From assembly GCA_020444515.1 (NCBI GenBank), contig JAHLKX010000007.1, positions 62,001-126,000 of the forward strand: a stretch of DNA of 64,000 bases, read 5' to 3'. Shown piece after piece: positions 57,126-64,000 of the stretch (positions are counted from its first letter, which is position 1; each line of letters opens with the position of its first letter). Source of the stretch: Bacteroidota bacterium. GTDB taxonomy: Bacteria; Bacteroidota; Bacteroidia; Bacteroidales; JAADJA01. The translations under genes and the position numbers were made by a program. The notes beneath the pieces were generated by a model. It worked only from the letters and a program-made list of their open reading frames with translations. It ran no database searches and had not been told where the DNA came from.

Positions 57126-58838
57126 TTATTGCTGAAGCATCTTTGCAATTTCGGGCCGTGTTGATTTTATCTTTTCATAGTCCAGAACCAGTCCCAGGGG
57201 TCCAAGTGTATTCGCGAAATAATCATAGATGCCTTTAACCATCTCAAAGGGTACAGACACTGATTCAAGGGCTGTTGATCCTGAATTATTCAGCATGTTT
57301 TTATCGGCACCATGGGAGAGTAATATTTCCACGATATCAGTTTGACAGAAAAAAGCTGCAGTATGAAGTGCAGTGGAACCGTCATTATTTTGAAAATTGA
57401 CATCAGCTCCGGCTTCAAGCAGCATGCTGACCATCTCAGTTTGACCAAACAGCGCTGCAGTAATAAGAGGACTGGATCCTCCTGACGGTTCTTTGATGTT
57501 GAGATCAGAGCCAGCGCTGATATGTTGACGTATTACTTCCGTATGTCCGGAAATGATGGCAGCATGCAATCCCTCCTGTGGTGGACGATTATTTTGCACG
57601 ATGGTTTGTTTTGCTTCAACAACAGCAGGAGCTTCGGTTTGGCCTGTTTGGGTCAATGCGAGTATTATAACCAGGAAAAAGCCAGTTCCAGCCAATTTCA
57701 AGGTCATCCTGTTTTGTACAATACCATTGTAGGCTACCACCAAAAGATTGCTTATTCCATAGGTTGTTATCACCAGTATCATATACTTAATGAATGCCGG
57801 AAATTCTGTATTTCTGAGAATCAGAGCGAAAATTCCCATAACGATCATGTGGATGATGTATACCTGGTACGAACTGCGATTCAGGTGTTCCATCAGGTGA
57901 TTTGATCTGTTCAGGCTAAACCGGAAGGTATGCAGAATAACATACAGAAAACTTAACATCGACAGCAATAAAGTTGCATAATAGGCACCCAGGTCAACCC
58001 AGTGAGAAATAAAGTAGTAGTTTCTGGATGGATCTATGATATTGAAAAAGAGATTCAGCGCGACGGCTGTAAAAATGCCGAGTGATATTGAAAGTACTAC
58101 ATTGCTGATAATGTACATTCGCTTGTTTTTGTCTGTCGATGCGAATACCTGATTTTTATAGGCCAGTGATCCCAGCAGGAAGACCATGAAATATACCAAA
58201 AGCCTTTCGCGCTGGAAATCAAAAACCCAGGAGTGATACCATCCGGAAAGACCCAGGGAGGAAATCACCATGTTATAAGTCAGTCCTAAAACAAAGGTTA
58301 GGATGATTCCGGATTTCATGGATATTTTCAGTTTTAGCAAATTGAATTTGGCCATTATTAGATACATTATCTGAAAGGTAAAAAGAACAGGAAGAAACCA
58401 CAACCAACTCTGGGAAGGACTGTTGGCATAAAATGTCAAATCTTCACCGGTTCTTGAGAATATGTGAAAGTAAGTATACCAATCCTCTTGAGGCAATCCT
58501 TTTGAATACAGGAAAATGGCTTTATAGGCTGGAATCAGGGTAACCATTGCCAAAATCCAGGGAAGCATGATCCGTTTGAACTTGGAAATGATGTATCCCT
58601 TCGTGCTTTTACTATTTAAAGATATAGGGATCAGGTAGCCCGAGATAAAAAAGATGGTAAACATGACAAATATGTCGATATACATATTGATTAATCCCAG
58701 GGAATTGATTTGATCCGGGTCATTGACCAGCCAGAAGGATTCGAATCCACCCATATAGATCATACCAGCGTGCAGGAGAACGACCAAAAAGATCATGAAT
58801 GTTCTTAAGTTGTCGAGAAATTGGATGCGCGTTTTCAT
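57126..58838 (-). CDS. Acyltransferase family 3 membrane protein fused to ankyrin repeats
   Basis: 570 residues from the ATG at 58838 (MKTRIQFLDNLRTFMIF). About ten TM helices form an AT3 (OafA/MdoC-like) domain with VLLHAGMIYMGG (catalytic-site-like His), YIISKFKRIMLPW and SYQVYIIHMIVMGIFALIL. A last hydrophobic stretch (LKLAGTGFFLVIILALTQTG) precedes a Thr/Gln/Pro linker and three to four ankyrin repeats (420-530; EGLHAAIISGHTEVIRQHIS, SPLITAALFGQTEMVSMLLEAGADVN, STALHTAAFFCQTDIVEILLSHGADKN). The ankyrin part may be outside the membrane. The pairing of O-acyl transfer to a protein-binding tail is unusual. Divergent from the HTH-cyclase gene. Confidence 0.88.
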   Translation of the reverse strand: MKTRIQFLDNLRTFMIFLVVLLHAGMIYMGGFESFWLVNDPDQINSLGLINMYIDIFVMFTIFFISGYLIPISLNSKSTKGYIISKFKRIMLPWILAMVTLIPAYKAIFLYSKGLPQEDWYTYFHIFSRTGEDLTFYANSPSQSWLWFLPVLFTFQIMYLIMAKFNLLKLKISMKSGIILTFVLGLTYNMVISSLGLSGWYHSWVFDFQRERLLVYFMVFLLGSLAYKNQVFASTDKNKRMYIISNVVLSISLGIFTAVALNLFFNIIDPSRNYYFISHWVDLGAYYATLLLSMLSFLYVILHTFRFSLNRSNHLMEHLNRSSYQVYIIHMIVMGIFALILRNTEFPAFIKYMILVITTYGISNLLVVAYNGIVQNRMTLKLAGTGFFLVIILALTQTGQTEAPAVVEAKQTIVQNNRPPQEGLHAAIISGHTEVIRQHISAGSDLNIKEPSGGSSPLITAALFGQTEMVSMLLEAGADVNFQNNDGSTALHTAAFFCQTDIVEILLSHGADKNMLNNSGSTALESVSVPFEMVKGIYDYFANTLGPLGLVLDYEKIKSTRPEIAKMLQQ

Positions 58839-59138
58839 TGTTTTTAATTTTAGAATTTTACAATTAATTTGATTTTGTAAAGATCCTGCAAACGCTGATG
58901 CACCCCTAATCACCTATGCTTCCAATGATATTAAGTTTGATGAAGCGATAAAAACTATGACGCAGGATTGTAATTTATGATGCAAAAGACAATGAATTGT
59001 TTTGGGGAGATAGACTAAAAAACCAGAGAATTTTATCTACTTTAAAAGTCCATTGAGAATCTCTGCTATCTGAGTATCCGGCTATTTTTAATTATTTTCG
59101 TATCTTCGACGTTTTCCAAATATTTAACGCCCAGTGCG
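58839..59138. promoter_or_regulatory. 300-base divergent region between acyltransferase-ankyrin and HTH-cyclase genes
   Basis: TATCTTCG (59101-59108, plus) is a near TAnnTTTG element toward the HTH-cyclase gene. No good element was found toward the acyltransferase gene. No gene seen; a likely target region for the AraC-type HTH encoded beside it. Confidence 0.35.
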
Positions 59139-61796
59139 ATGTCAGCTACCCCGTTTATCGATCATGAGTTTTTAAAAAAGGTTACTGAAATCATTGAAGA
59201 AAATGTATCCAACGAACAATTCGGTGTTTCAGAACTGGCGCGTGAAATGGGAATGAGCCGCTCAAACTTACTACGTAAAATTAAAAAACAAACCCATCTG
59301 TCGGTGAGTCTGTTTATTCGTCAGGTACGTTTAAAACAATCCATGGAATTGCTGAAGCAAACGTCTCTGAATGTCTCTGAAGTGGCCTTCAAAGTGGGTT
59401 TTAGCAGTACTTCTTATTTTATCAAGTGTTTCCGGGAATATTATGGTTATCCTCCCGGCGAAGCCGGTAAAAGGGAGCCCGAAGCCTCATCATCGGAAGA
59501 AGAAAAGTCCACCCATAAAAACCATCAGTTAGCGGCCATCATGTTTACCGATATTGAAGGATATACCGCGCTAATGCAAAGGGATGAAGCCAAAGCAGTA
59601 GCCTTCAGAAATCGTCATCGTGAAATCTTCAATGCTGCTATAGCCAAATTTAATGGTCGTATTTTGCAATATTATGGGGATGGCACCCTGAGTACTTTCA
59701 CCAGTGCCATCGATGCGGTAAAGTGTGGTATTGAAATGCAACTGGCTTACAGGGAAGAGCCTCAAATTCCTGTCAGAATTGGCATACACTCTGGTGATAT
59801 CATTTTTACCGAGGATGATATCATTGGTGATGGTGTGAATGTCGCATCTCGGATTGAGTCGCTATCCACGGTAGGTAGTGTTTTTATATCGGAAAAGGTT
59901 TACGATGAAGTGAAGAATCAGCCGGGCATTTATACCACCTCCATGGGTGTATTTGAATTGAAGAATGTGAACCGGCCCCTCGAAGTGTTTGCCATTACCA
60001 ATAAGGGCCTGGTTGTGCCCGAAAAGGCCCATTCTGAAGCAAAAGTGAAAAGAGGGTGGAGTAATGAAATAGCAAAGCAAAACACAGGAAGGAACCGGGT
60101 AAGGATAATTTGGATCATGTCTATTCTGTTGCTGATGGTCGCGGCCTATTTGATATTCGGAACAGGATTATTGAATAAATCCAAACAGCGCCTGTCTTCA
60201 GCAAATCAAAATATGGCGGTGCAATCCATAGCCGTTTTGCCTTTTCTTAACGACAGCTATGATTCTTCAAATGTATATATCATCAACGGTTTAATGGAAT
60301 CCATTCTGAACAATCTGCAAAAAATAAAAAATTTGCGGGTGGTGAGCCGCACTTCTGTTGAAAAATTCAGGGGCTCGTCCAAAACCATTCCTGAGATCGC
60401 CGAAGAATTGAATGTAAATTATGTGATTGAAGGGAGTGGCCAAAAGATCGGAGAACAGATCATGCTCAGCATCCAATTGATTGACGCAACAGGCGATCAG
60501 CACCTGTGGTCGCAGCAGTACAATCGGGAAGTCCGCGATATTTTTGCACTTCAAAGTGAAGTGGCCAAAAATATTGCCGATCAGATCGATGTGATTATTT
60601 CTCCCGAGGTGGAACAGCGGATCGACAAAGTGCCCACCTACAACCTTGTGGCCTATGATTACTATTTGAAAGGCCTCGATCTTTATTACAAAGGAAATGC
60701 CGAGGATTTAAAAAAGGGACTTTCATGGTTTAAAAAAGCTGTTCATGAAGATGAAGAATTTGCCGCAGCATGGGCCAATCTGGCCATCGGGTATTATTAC
60801 CTCGATATATTCCGATCAGAAAAACTTTTCTCGGACTCTATCAATATTTATGCAAACAAAGCATTGCAGAATGATCCTGAACTTTCTCAGGGACTGCTTG
60901 CCAAAGGATTGTTTTACATCAATAAATCGGAAAATGAGCTCGCGGTCCCCTATCTTGAAAAGGCCCTGGAATTCAATCCCAATTCTGCTTTCATCCTCAA
61001 TACACTGTCGGATTTTTATAATAGTTATATGCCCGATACTGAAAAGTATCTCGAATATGCACTCAAAGGCATTCATCTCGATATCGGTGCCAACGATTCC
61101 GGTACTGCCAGTTTTATTTATTTGCATGTGAGCAATGCGCTTATTCAATCCGGTTTTACGGAAGAAGCGCTGAAATACGTGAATAAATCACTTCAGATGA
61201 ACCCCGATAATTTGTACTCGCAGTATGTGAAAGCCTATATCCTGTATGCTAAAAACCAAAATCTTGAGCAAACCAAAGCGATGATGCTGGAAGTCCTCGA
61301 GAAAGACACAAACCGTTTGGATATCTTACAGGAAACCGGTAAGGTATTTTATTTTCTGCGTGATTACAAAACATCTTATAAATATTACAAAAGATTCATC
61401 GATATCAGGGAAGCCCAACAATTGAATATTTATCCGGGAGAGGATGCAAAAATTGCCGTGGTATTGGAAAAGATGGGGCACAAAGAGGAATCGGAACAGT
61501 ACTTTGCGAAATTCAGGGAATTCGCTGAAAACGATCCTTCCATTTACAAACCGCTAAGCCTGACTGCTTACTATGCCTATCATAATGAAACCAAAAGGGC
61601 ACTCGAAGCAATGAAGCAATTCGCCGCACAATCCAACTTTCAGTATTGGATCATACTATTCCTTGATGTTGATCCGCTCATGGATAATGTCAAAGATCTT
61701 CCGGAGTTTAAGAAGATCTTTAATGAATTGAAAAACAATTTTTGGGAGAATCATAATCGGATCAGGAAATCACTTGAAGAACAATCTTTGATTTAA
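59139..61796 (+). CDS. AraC-type HTH / class III nucleotide cyclase / TolB-like / TPR membrane receptor
   Basis: 885 residues. An N-terminal AraC HTH pair (about 8-105; SELAREMGMSRSNLLRKIKK, VSEVAFKVGFSSTSYFIKCF) is followed by a class III cyclase domain (about 130-290) with metal Asp138 (FTDIEGYT) and Asp181 (YYGDGTLSTF), and transition-state Asn234 and Arg238 (GDGVNVASRIE). The purine-specifying Lys of adenylate cyclases is Gln177 (ILQYYGDG), so base specificity is open. One TM segment (323-341) leads to a TolB-like N domain (IAVLPFLND) and about eight TPRs, predicted periplasmic. So DNA binding and cyclase sit on the cytoplasmic side of a receptor. Confidence 0.93.
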   Translation: MSATPFIDHEFLKKVTEIIEENVSNEQFGVSELAREMGMSRSNLLRKIKKQTHLSVSLFIRQVRLKQSMELLKQTSLNVSEVAFKVGFSSTSYFIKCFREYYGYPPGEAGKREPEASSSEEEKSTHKNHQLAAIMFTDIEGYTALMQRDEAKAVAFRNRHREIFNAAIAKFNGRILQYYGDGTLSTFTSAIDAVKCGIEMQLAYREEPQIPVRIGIHSGDIIFTEDDIIGDGVNVASRIESLSTVGSVFISEKVYDEVKNQPGIYTTSMGVFELKNVNRPLEVFAITNKGLVVPEKAHSEAKVKRGWSNEIAKQNTGRNRVRIIWIMSILLLMVAAYLIFGTGLLNKSKQRLSSANQNMAVQSIAVLPFLNDSYDSSNVYIINGLMESILNNLQKIKNLRVVSRTSVEKFRGSSKTIPEIAEELNVNYVIEGSGQKIGEQIMLSIQLIDATGDQHLWSQQYNREVRDIFALQSEVAKNIADQIDVIISPEVEQRIDKVPTYNLVAYDYYLKGLDLYYKGNAEDLKKGLSWFKKAVHEDEEFAAAWANLAIGYYYLDIFRSEKLFSDSINIYANKALQNDPELSQGLLAKGLFYINKSENELAVPYLEKALEFNPNSAFILNTLSDFYNSYMPDTEKYLEYALKGIHLDIGANDSGTASFIYLHVSNALIQSGFTEEALKYVNKSLQMNPDNLYSQYVKAYILYAKNQNLEQTKAMMLEVLEKDTNRLDILQETGKVFYFLRDYKTSYKYYKRFIDIREAQQLNIYPGEDAKIAVVLEKMGHKEESEQYFAKFREFAENDPSIYKPLSLTAYYAYHNETKRALEAMKQFAAQSNFQYWIILFLDVDPLMDNVKDLPEFKKIFNELKNNFWENHNRIRKSLEEQSLI

Positions 61797-61866
61797 AATA
61801 ATCTTCCATTACTCCAGGATTTGTATGTTGGAAATCAAAACACTTTATCAGGAATATACCTGGAAA

Positions 61867-62571
61867 TTATTGATATTGTAATGGTTTGGAATTGAAACTC
61901 TTTATCAGCAACCAAACCGTAAACGACAACTCGCCTACCACGCCGGGAATGATAATGATGATCATCGAAACCATTTCCATATCGGCATAATTTGGATAAA
62001 GCAAACCCGCCGCGCTGTCGATCATATAACCGATGCCTGCAATGTAAAGCAGTATGCCGATGAATTTGGGCGCAAGTTTTGACCTGAGAAGCAAATAACC
62101 GAGGGCTATTAGATGAACCCCAAAGAAGATCAAGCCAATCAGCCAGGTATCATTGAACTGGGTGAAAAAGAGCAGCACCTGCGAGGCCATTTGCTCTCCG
62201 CTGAGGTTATAAAAGTTGGCATCTCCAAAGCTGATCCTGATGATCGACACCAGGTGAAACAATCCCACAGCAAAAACAATGGCATGTACCAGTCGGAACC
62301 AGGCCGCAAAAAGAGAGAAATTTTTATTCACCGGTTTTAGCAAGACCCAGAGTGCCCAGGCAATTACTACATCAAAAATGATGGTGATGATGAAGCTGAG
62401 AATGGCCAGCCTGAAAACCAGTTCGTTGTTGATCAGGTTTGCAAAAGTAGCCTTGGCATCGCCCGACACCACAATATTTTCAATGGCTACAAAATTGGCA
62501 AAGATGGCAGTGAAAAAGATGATTAGATAACTAATTCCGGCGATTTTTAAAAGTTTTTTGGATGCAGTCAT
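61867..62571 (-). CDS. DUF4386 membrane protein
   Basis: 234 residues from the ATG at 62571 (MTASKKLLKIAGISYLIIFF); the TTG at 62580 is in frame but less likely. Six TM segments and the DUF4386 lines AWALWVLLKPVNKNFSLFAAW, FNDTWLIGLIFFGVHLIALG, KLAPKFIGILLYIAGIGYMIDS. Function unknown; common in Bacteroidota. Followed on the same strand, 28 bases away (upstream), by the dehydrogenase gene. Confidence 0.85.
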   Translation of the reverse strand: MTASKKLLKIAGISYLIIFFTAIFANFVAIENIVVSGDAKATFANLINNELVFRLAILSFIITIIFDVVIAWALWVLLKPVNKNFSLFAAWFRLVHAIVFAVGLFHLVSIIRISFGDANFYNLSGEQMASQVLLFFTQFNDTWLIGLIFFGVHLIALGYLLLRSKLAPKFIGILLYIAGIGYMIDSAAGLLYPNYADMEMVSMIIIIIPGVVGELSFTVWLLIKSFNSKPLQYQ

Positions 62572-62599
62572 TTTTAACAATTTTAAAGTTGATATTGAT

Positions 62600-63583
62600 T
62601 TAATTCAGGTGGTCTACCGTCACGATCACATTTCCCTTTTTGTGACCCTTGTCGATGTAGCCGTGTGCTTCGGCAGTTTGTTCCAGGGGGTATTCCCGGT
62701 CGATGATGGTTTTGAAATCACTCTTTTCCATGATCGCAAGCAGTTCATTCAGCAATGCTCTGAGTTCAGTTTCCTTTAATATCCCGGTTGCTGAAAATTT
62801 GGCATTTTTACTTTCGACTATTGAAGTCTTGATCATTTGGAAGAGGGTTCCTGCTTTCAGAACCGGTGAAATATATGCACCGCCGGGTTTTAAAGATTTG
62901 TTGGTTTTTGAAAAAGAGCTTTTACCGACAGTATCGTAAATGATATCATATTGTGATCTTGCTTTTGTGAAATCTTCTTTGGTGTAGTCAATCACATGAT
63001 CGGCCCCTAATGATTTTAGCAGATCCAGGTTAGCTGTGCTGCTCACGCCAGTCACCTCAGCACCCATATATTTGGCCAGTTGAACGGCTGCAGTCCCTAA
63101 ACTACCCGATGCACCGTTGATAAGGATTTTTTGACCCGGCAGCAGTCGGGCTACATTTCTCAGGAAGTTCATCGAAGTTAGTGGCCCATCAGAAAGTGTT
63201 GCAGCTTCCTTGTAGGTGAGTTGATCAGGCTTTCGGGTGATCACACCATCTTCCTTTACAGCTACATATTCAGCATTGGTCCCAAAACCGGTAGTGGTTT
63301 CTCCGAATACCTTATCGCCTACCTTAAACTTTGTTACGTTTTCTCCAATCTGACTAACAACACCGGCAAATCCGGTTCCGGTAACAGGATGTTTAGGTTT
63401 GGTGAGTCCCACGATCAGTCTTCCGATGTATGGTTTTCCGGTCCGCATCATGGTATCGGCACGGGTAACGGAAGCGACAAATACTTTTACCAGTACGTCA
63501 TTGGGTTGAGGGGCTGGTTTTTCGATTTCCTGAACCTTTAAAACTTCAGGGCCTCCGTATTTTGTTGCGACAATTGCTTTCAT
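62600..63583 (-). CDS. Zinc-free quinone-oxidoreductase-like alcohol dehydrogenase (MDR)
   Basis: 327 residues. A GroES-like N-terminal half (GGPEVLKVQEIEKPAPQPND, GTGFAGVVSQIGENVTKFKVGDKV) and a Rossmann half (GQKILINGASGSLGTAAVQLAK). No catalytic-zinc or structural-zinc cysteines in the usual positions, so it belongs to the zinc-independent MDR branch (quinone or enone reductase). It probably shares a transcript with the DUF4386 gene downstream. Confidence 0.9.
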   Translation of the reverse strand: MKAIVATKYGGPEVLKVQEIEKPAPQPNDVLVKVFVASVTRADTMMRTGKPYIGRLIVGLTKPKHPVTGTGFAGVVSQIGENVTKFKVGDKVFGETTTGFGTNAEYVAVKEDGVITRKPDQLTYKEAATLSDGPLTSMNFLRNVARLLPGQKILINGASGSLGTAAVQLAKYMGAEVTGVSSTANLDLLKSLGADHVIDYTKEDFTKARSQYDIIYDTVGKSSFSKTNKSLKPGGAYISPVLKAGTLFQMIKTSIVESKNAKFSATGILKETELRALLNELLAIMEKSDFKTIIDREYPLEQTAEAHGYIDKGHKKGNVIVTVDHLN

Positions 63584-63883
63584 AATTTTTTGTTTTTTAA
63601 AGTTGATGATGCAAAGTAACAGCAGGTTGTCCTGATAAAAGTTCGGGATTCTGTTTGGGAGGTTCGGGATTATATATCAGAACTTATTCCTTGTTTGAAA
63701 AAAATAATGACTGAACAATCTGGATAAATGTTATTATTATTAAAACCCGAAAACACATGATTTGTTTGTGATGCCGATTAATTGAACAAGGTTAAAATCA
63801 GATCCATAATAATTCAGGTCGACCGCTTTAAGTTTCCTTGAGAATTCACCAATAAGTTTGTATTCTTCTTTAGAATAGATTGC
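63584..63883. other. 300-base stretch at right end without recognised gene
   Basis: AT-rich. A minus-strand open stretch without a start codon (63740-63922) has an amino-acid-like reading (AIYSKEEYKLIGEFSRKLKA and onward to a stop at 63740), but no ATG; it may be a fragment or chance. No promoter assigned. Confidence 0.3.
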
Positions 63884-64000
63884 ATGAGTAAAATTGATAA
63901 AATATACGAAGAACTGACCCGGTCAAATTTCAAGGGCTGCCTTCGAATCATAGGGATAGTGCTCCTTATGATCAATCAATTAGAAGCTCAGGCACAAAAT
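63884..64000 (+). CDS. Start of an exported protein (partial, runs off the right edge)
   Basis: 39 codons from the ATG at 63884. A lysine/arginine-bearing N region, a hydrophobic segment (CLRIIGIVLLMINQL) and AQAQN suggest a signal peptide with cleavage near residue 38. The family cannot be named from this length. Confidence 0.5.
   Translation, partial: MSKIDKIYEELTRSNFKGCLRIIGIVLLMINQLEAQAQN

Noticed and set aside
63740..63922. Minus-strand open stretch at the right end as a gene
   Set aside because: It has no start codon and opposes a better ATG-started frame at 63884; may be a fragment or chance.

Overview
The window looks like a chromosomal segment from a member of the Bacteroidota. The evidence is several secreted proteins with type IX secretion (T9SS) C-terminal sorting domains, a PID-CTERM mini-protein, promoter-like TTTG / TAnnTTTG elements of the Bacteroidota sigma factor ahead of many genes, few Shine-Dalgarno sites, and proteins typical of the phylum (FISUMP, DUF4386, four-helix-bundle S23-like protein). 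No phage, insertion sequence or CRISPR array was seen. The metabolism suggested is facultative or microaerobic: an uptake [NiFe] hydrogenase with the oxygen-tolerance cysteine pattern, cytochrome bd oxidase, a molybdopterin oxidoreductase of the DMSO-reductase family, and peroxide and arsenic defence.

Layout. 1-1.4 kb: left-edge fragment of a UvrA-like ATPase without the UvrB-binding domain, and tRNA-Ser(CGA). 1.6-5.0 kb: ABC-2 exporter pair and an unknown two-TM protein. 5.0-7.3 kb: operon of an SPFH protein, two paralogous membrane proteins and a small ribbon-helix-helix (RHH) protein, with a tandem 11-bp repeat at its promoter. 7.4-10.8 kb: molybdopterin oxidoreductase and a fused FeS/membrane-anchor subunit. 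11.3-13.7 kb: SdiA-regulated-type lipoprotein, Fur/PerR-type repressor with a half-site array at its promoter, peroxiredoxin, zinc-ribbon protein. 13.8-20.7 kb: secreted GH31 glycosidase, YjjG-like HAD nucleotidase, TPR histidine kinase and NarL-type regulator. 20.7-23.9 kb: short SSB, an S23-like gene between inverted repeats, and an AT-rich stretch with three unknown membrane or lipoproteins and attC-like hairpins. 23.9-27.6 kb: TfoX-N, pirin, exported VOC protein, DUF1801, MATE exporter with an in-frame early stop. 28.2-30.9 kb: secreted proteins including PID-CTERM. 31-38 kb: small conserved genes, a B12-binding radical SAM protein, a NifX-like protein with a His-rich loop, a SIR2-like protein, DsrE, FISUMP. 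38-40.2 kb: pabA divergent from pabBC. 40.2-43.9 kb: secreted beta-propeller protein, arsR, arsM-like gene. 44.1-48.7 kb: hypC, hydrogenase small, large and cytochrome b subunits, maturation protease. 48.7-51.6 kb: secreted M28 peptidase. 51.9-54.4 kb: cydAB. 54.4-64 kb: Gly/Tyr-repeat surface protein, small membrane protein, acyltransferase-ankyrin fusion divergent from an AraC-HTH/nucleotide cyclase/TolB/TPR receptor, DUF4386 protein, zinc-free alcohol dehydrogenase, and a truncated exported protein at the right edge.

How the parts fit. Hydrogenase electrons would pass through its cytochrome b to quinone and on to cytochrome bd. The cydAB promoter carries a perfect Crp/Fnr-geometry palindrome, and the hydrogenase upstream region carries phased direct repeats. 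The Fur-type repressor probably controls itself and the peroxiredoxin. The most unusual candidates for uncharacterised biology are the SPFH/paralog-pair/RHH operon and the divergent pair of membrane-tethered HTH-cyclase receptor and acyltransferase-ankyrin protein. All functional calls come from reading sequence motifs; no database search was run.
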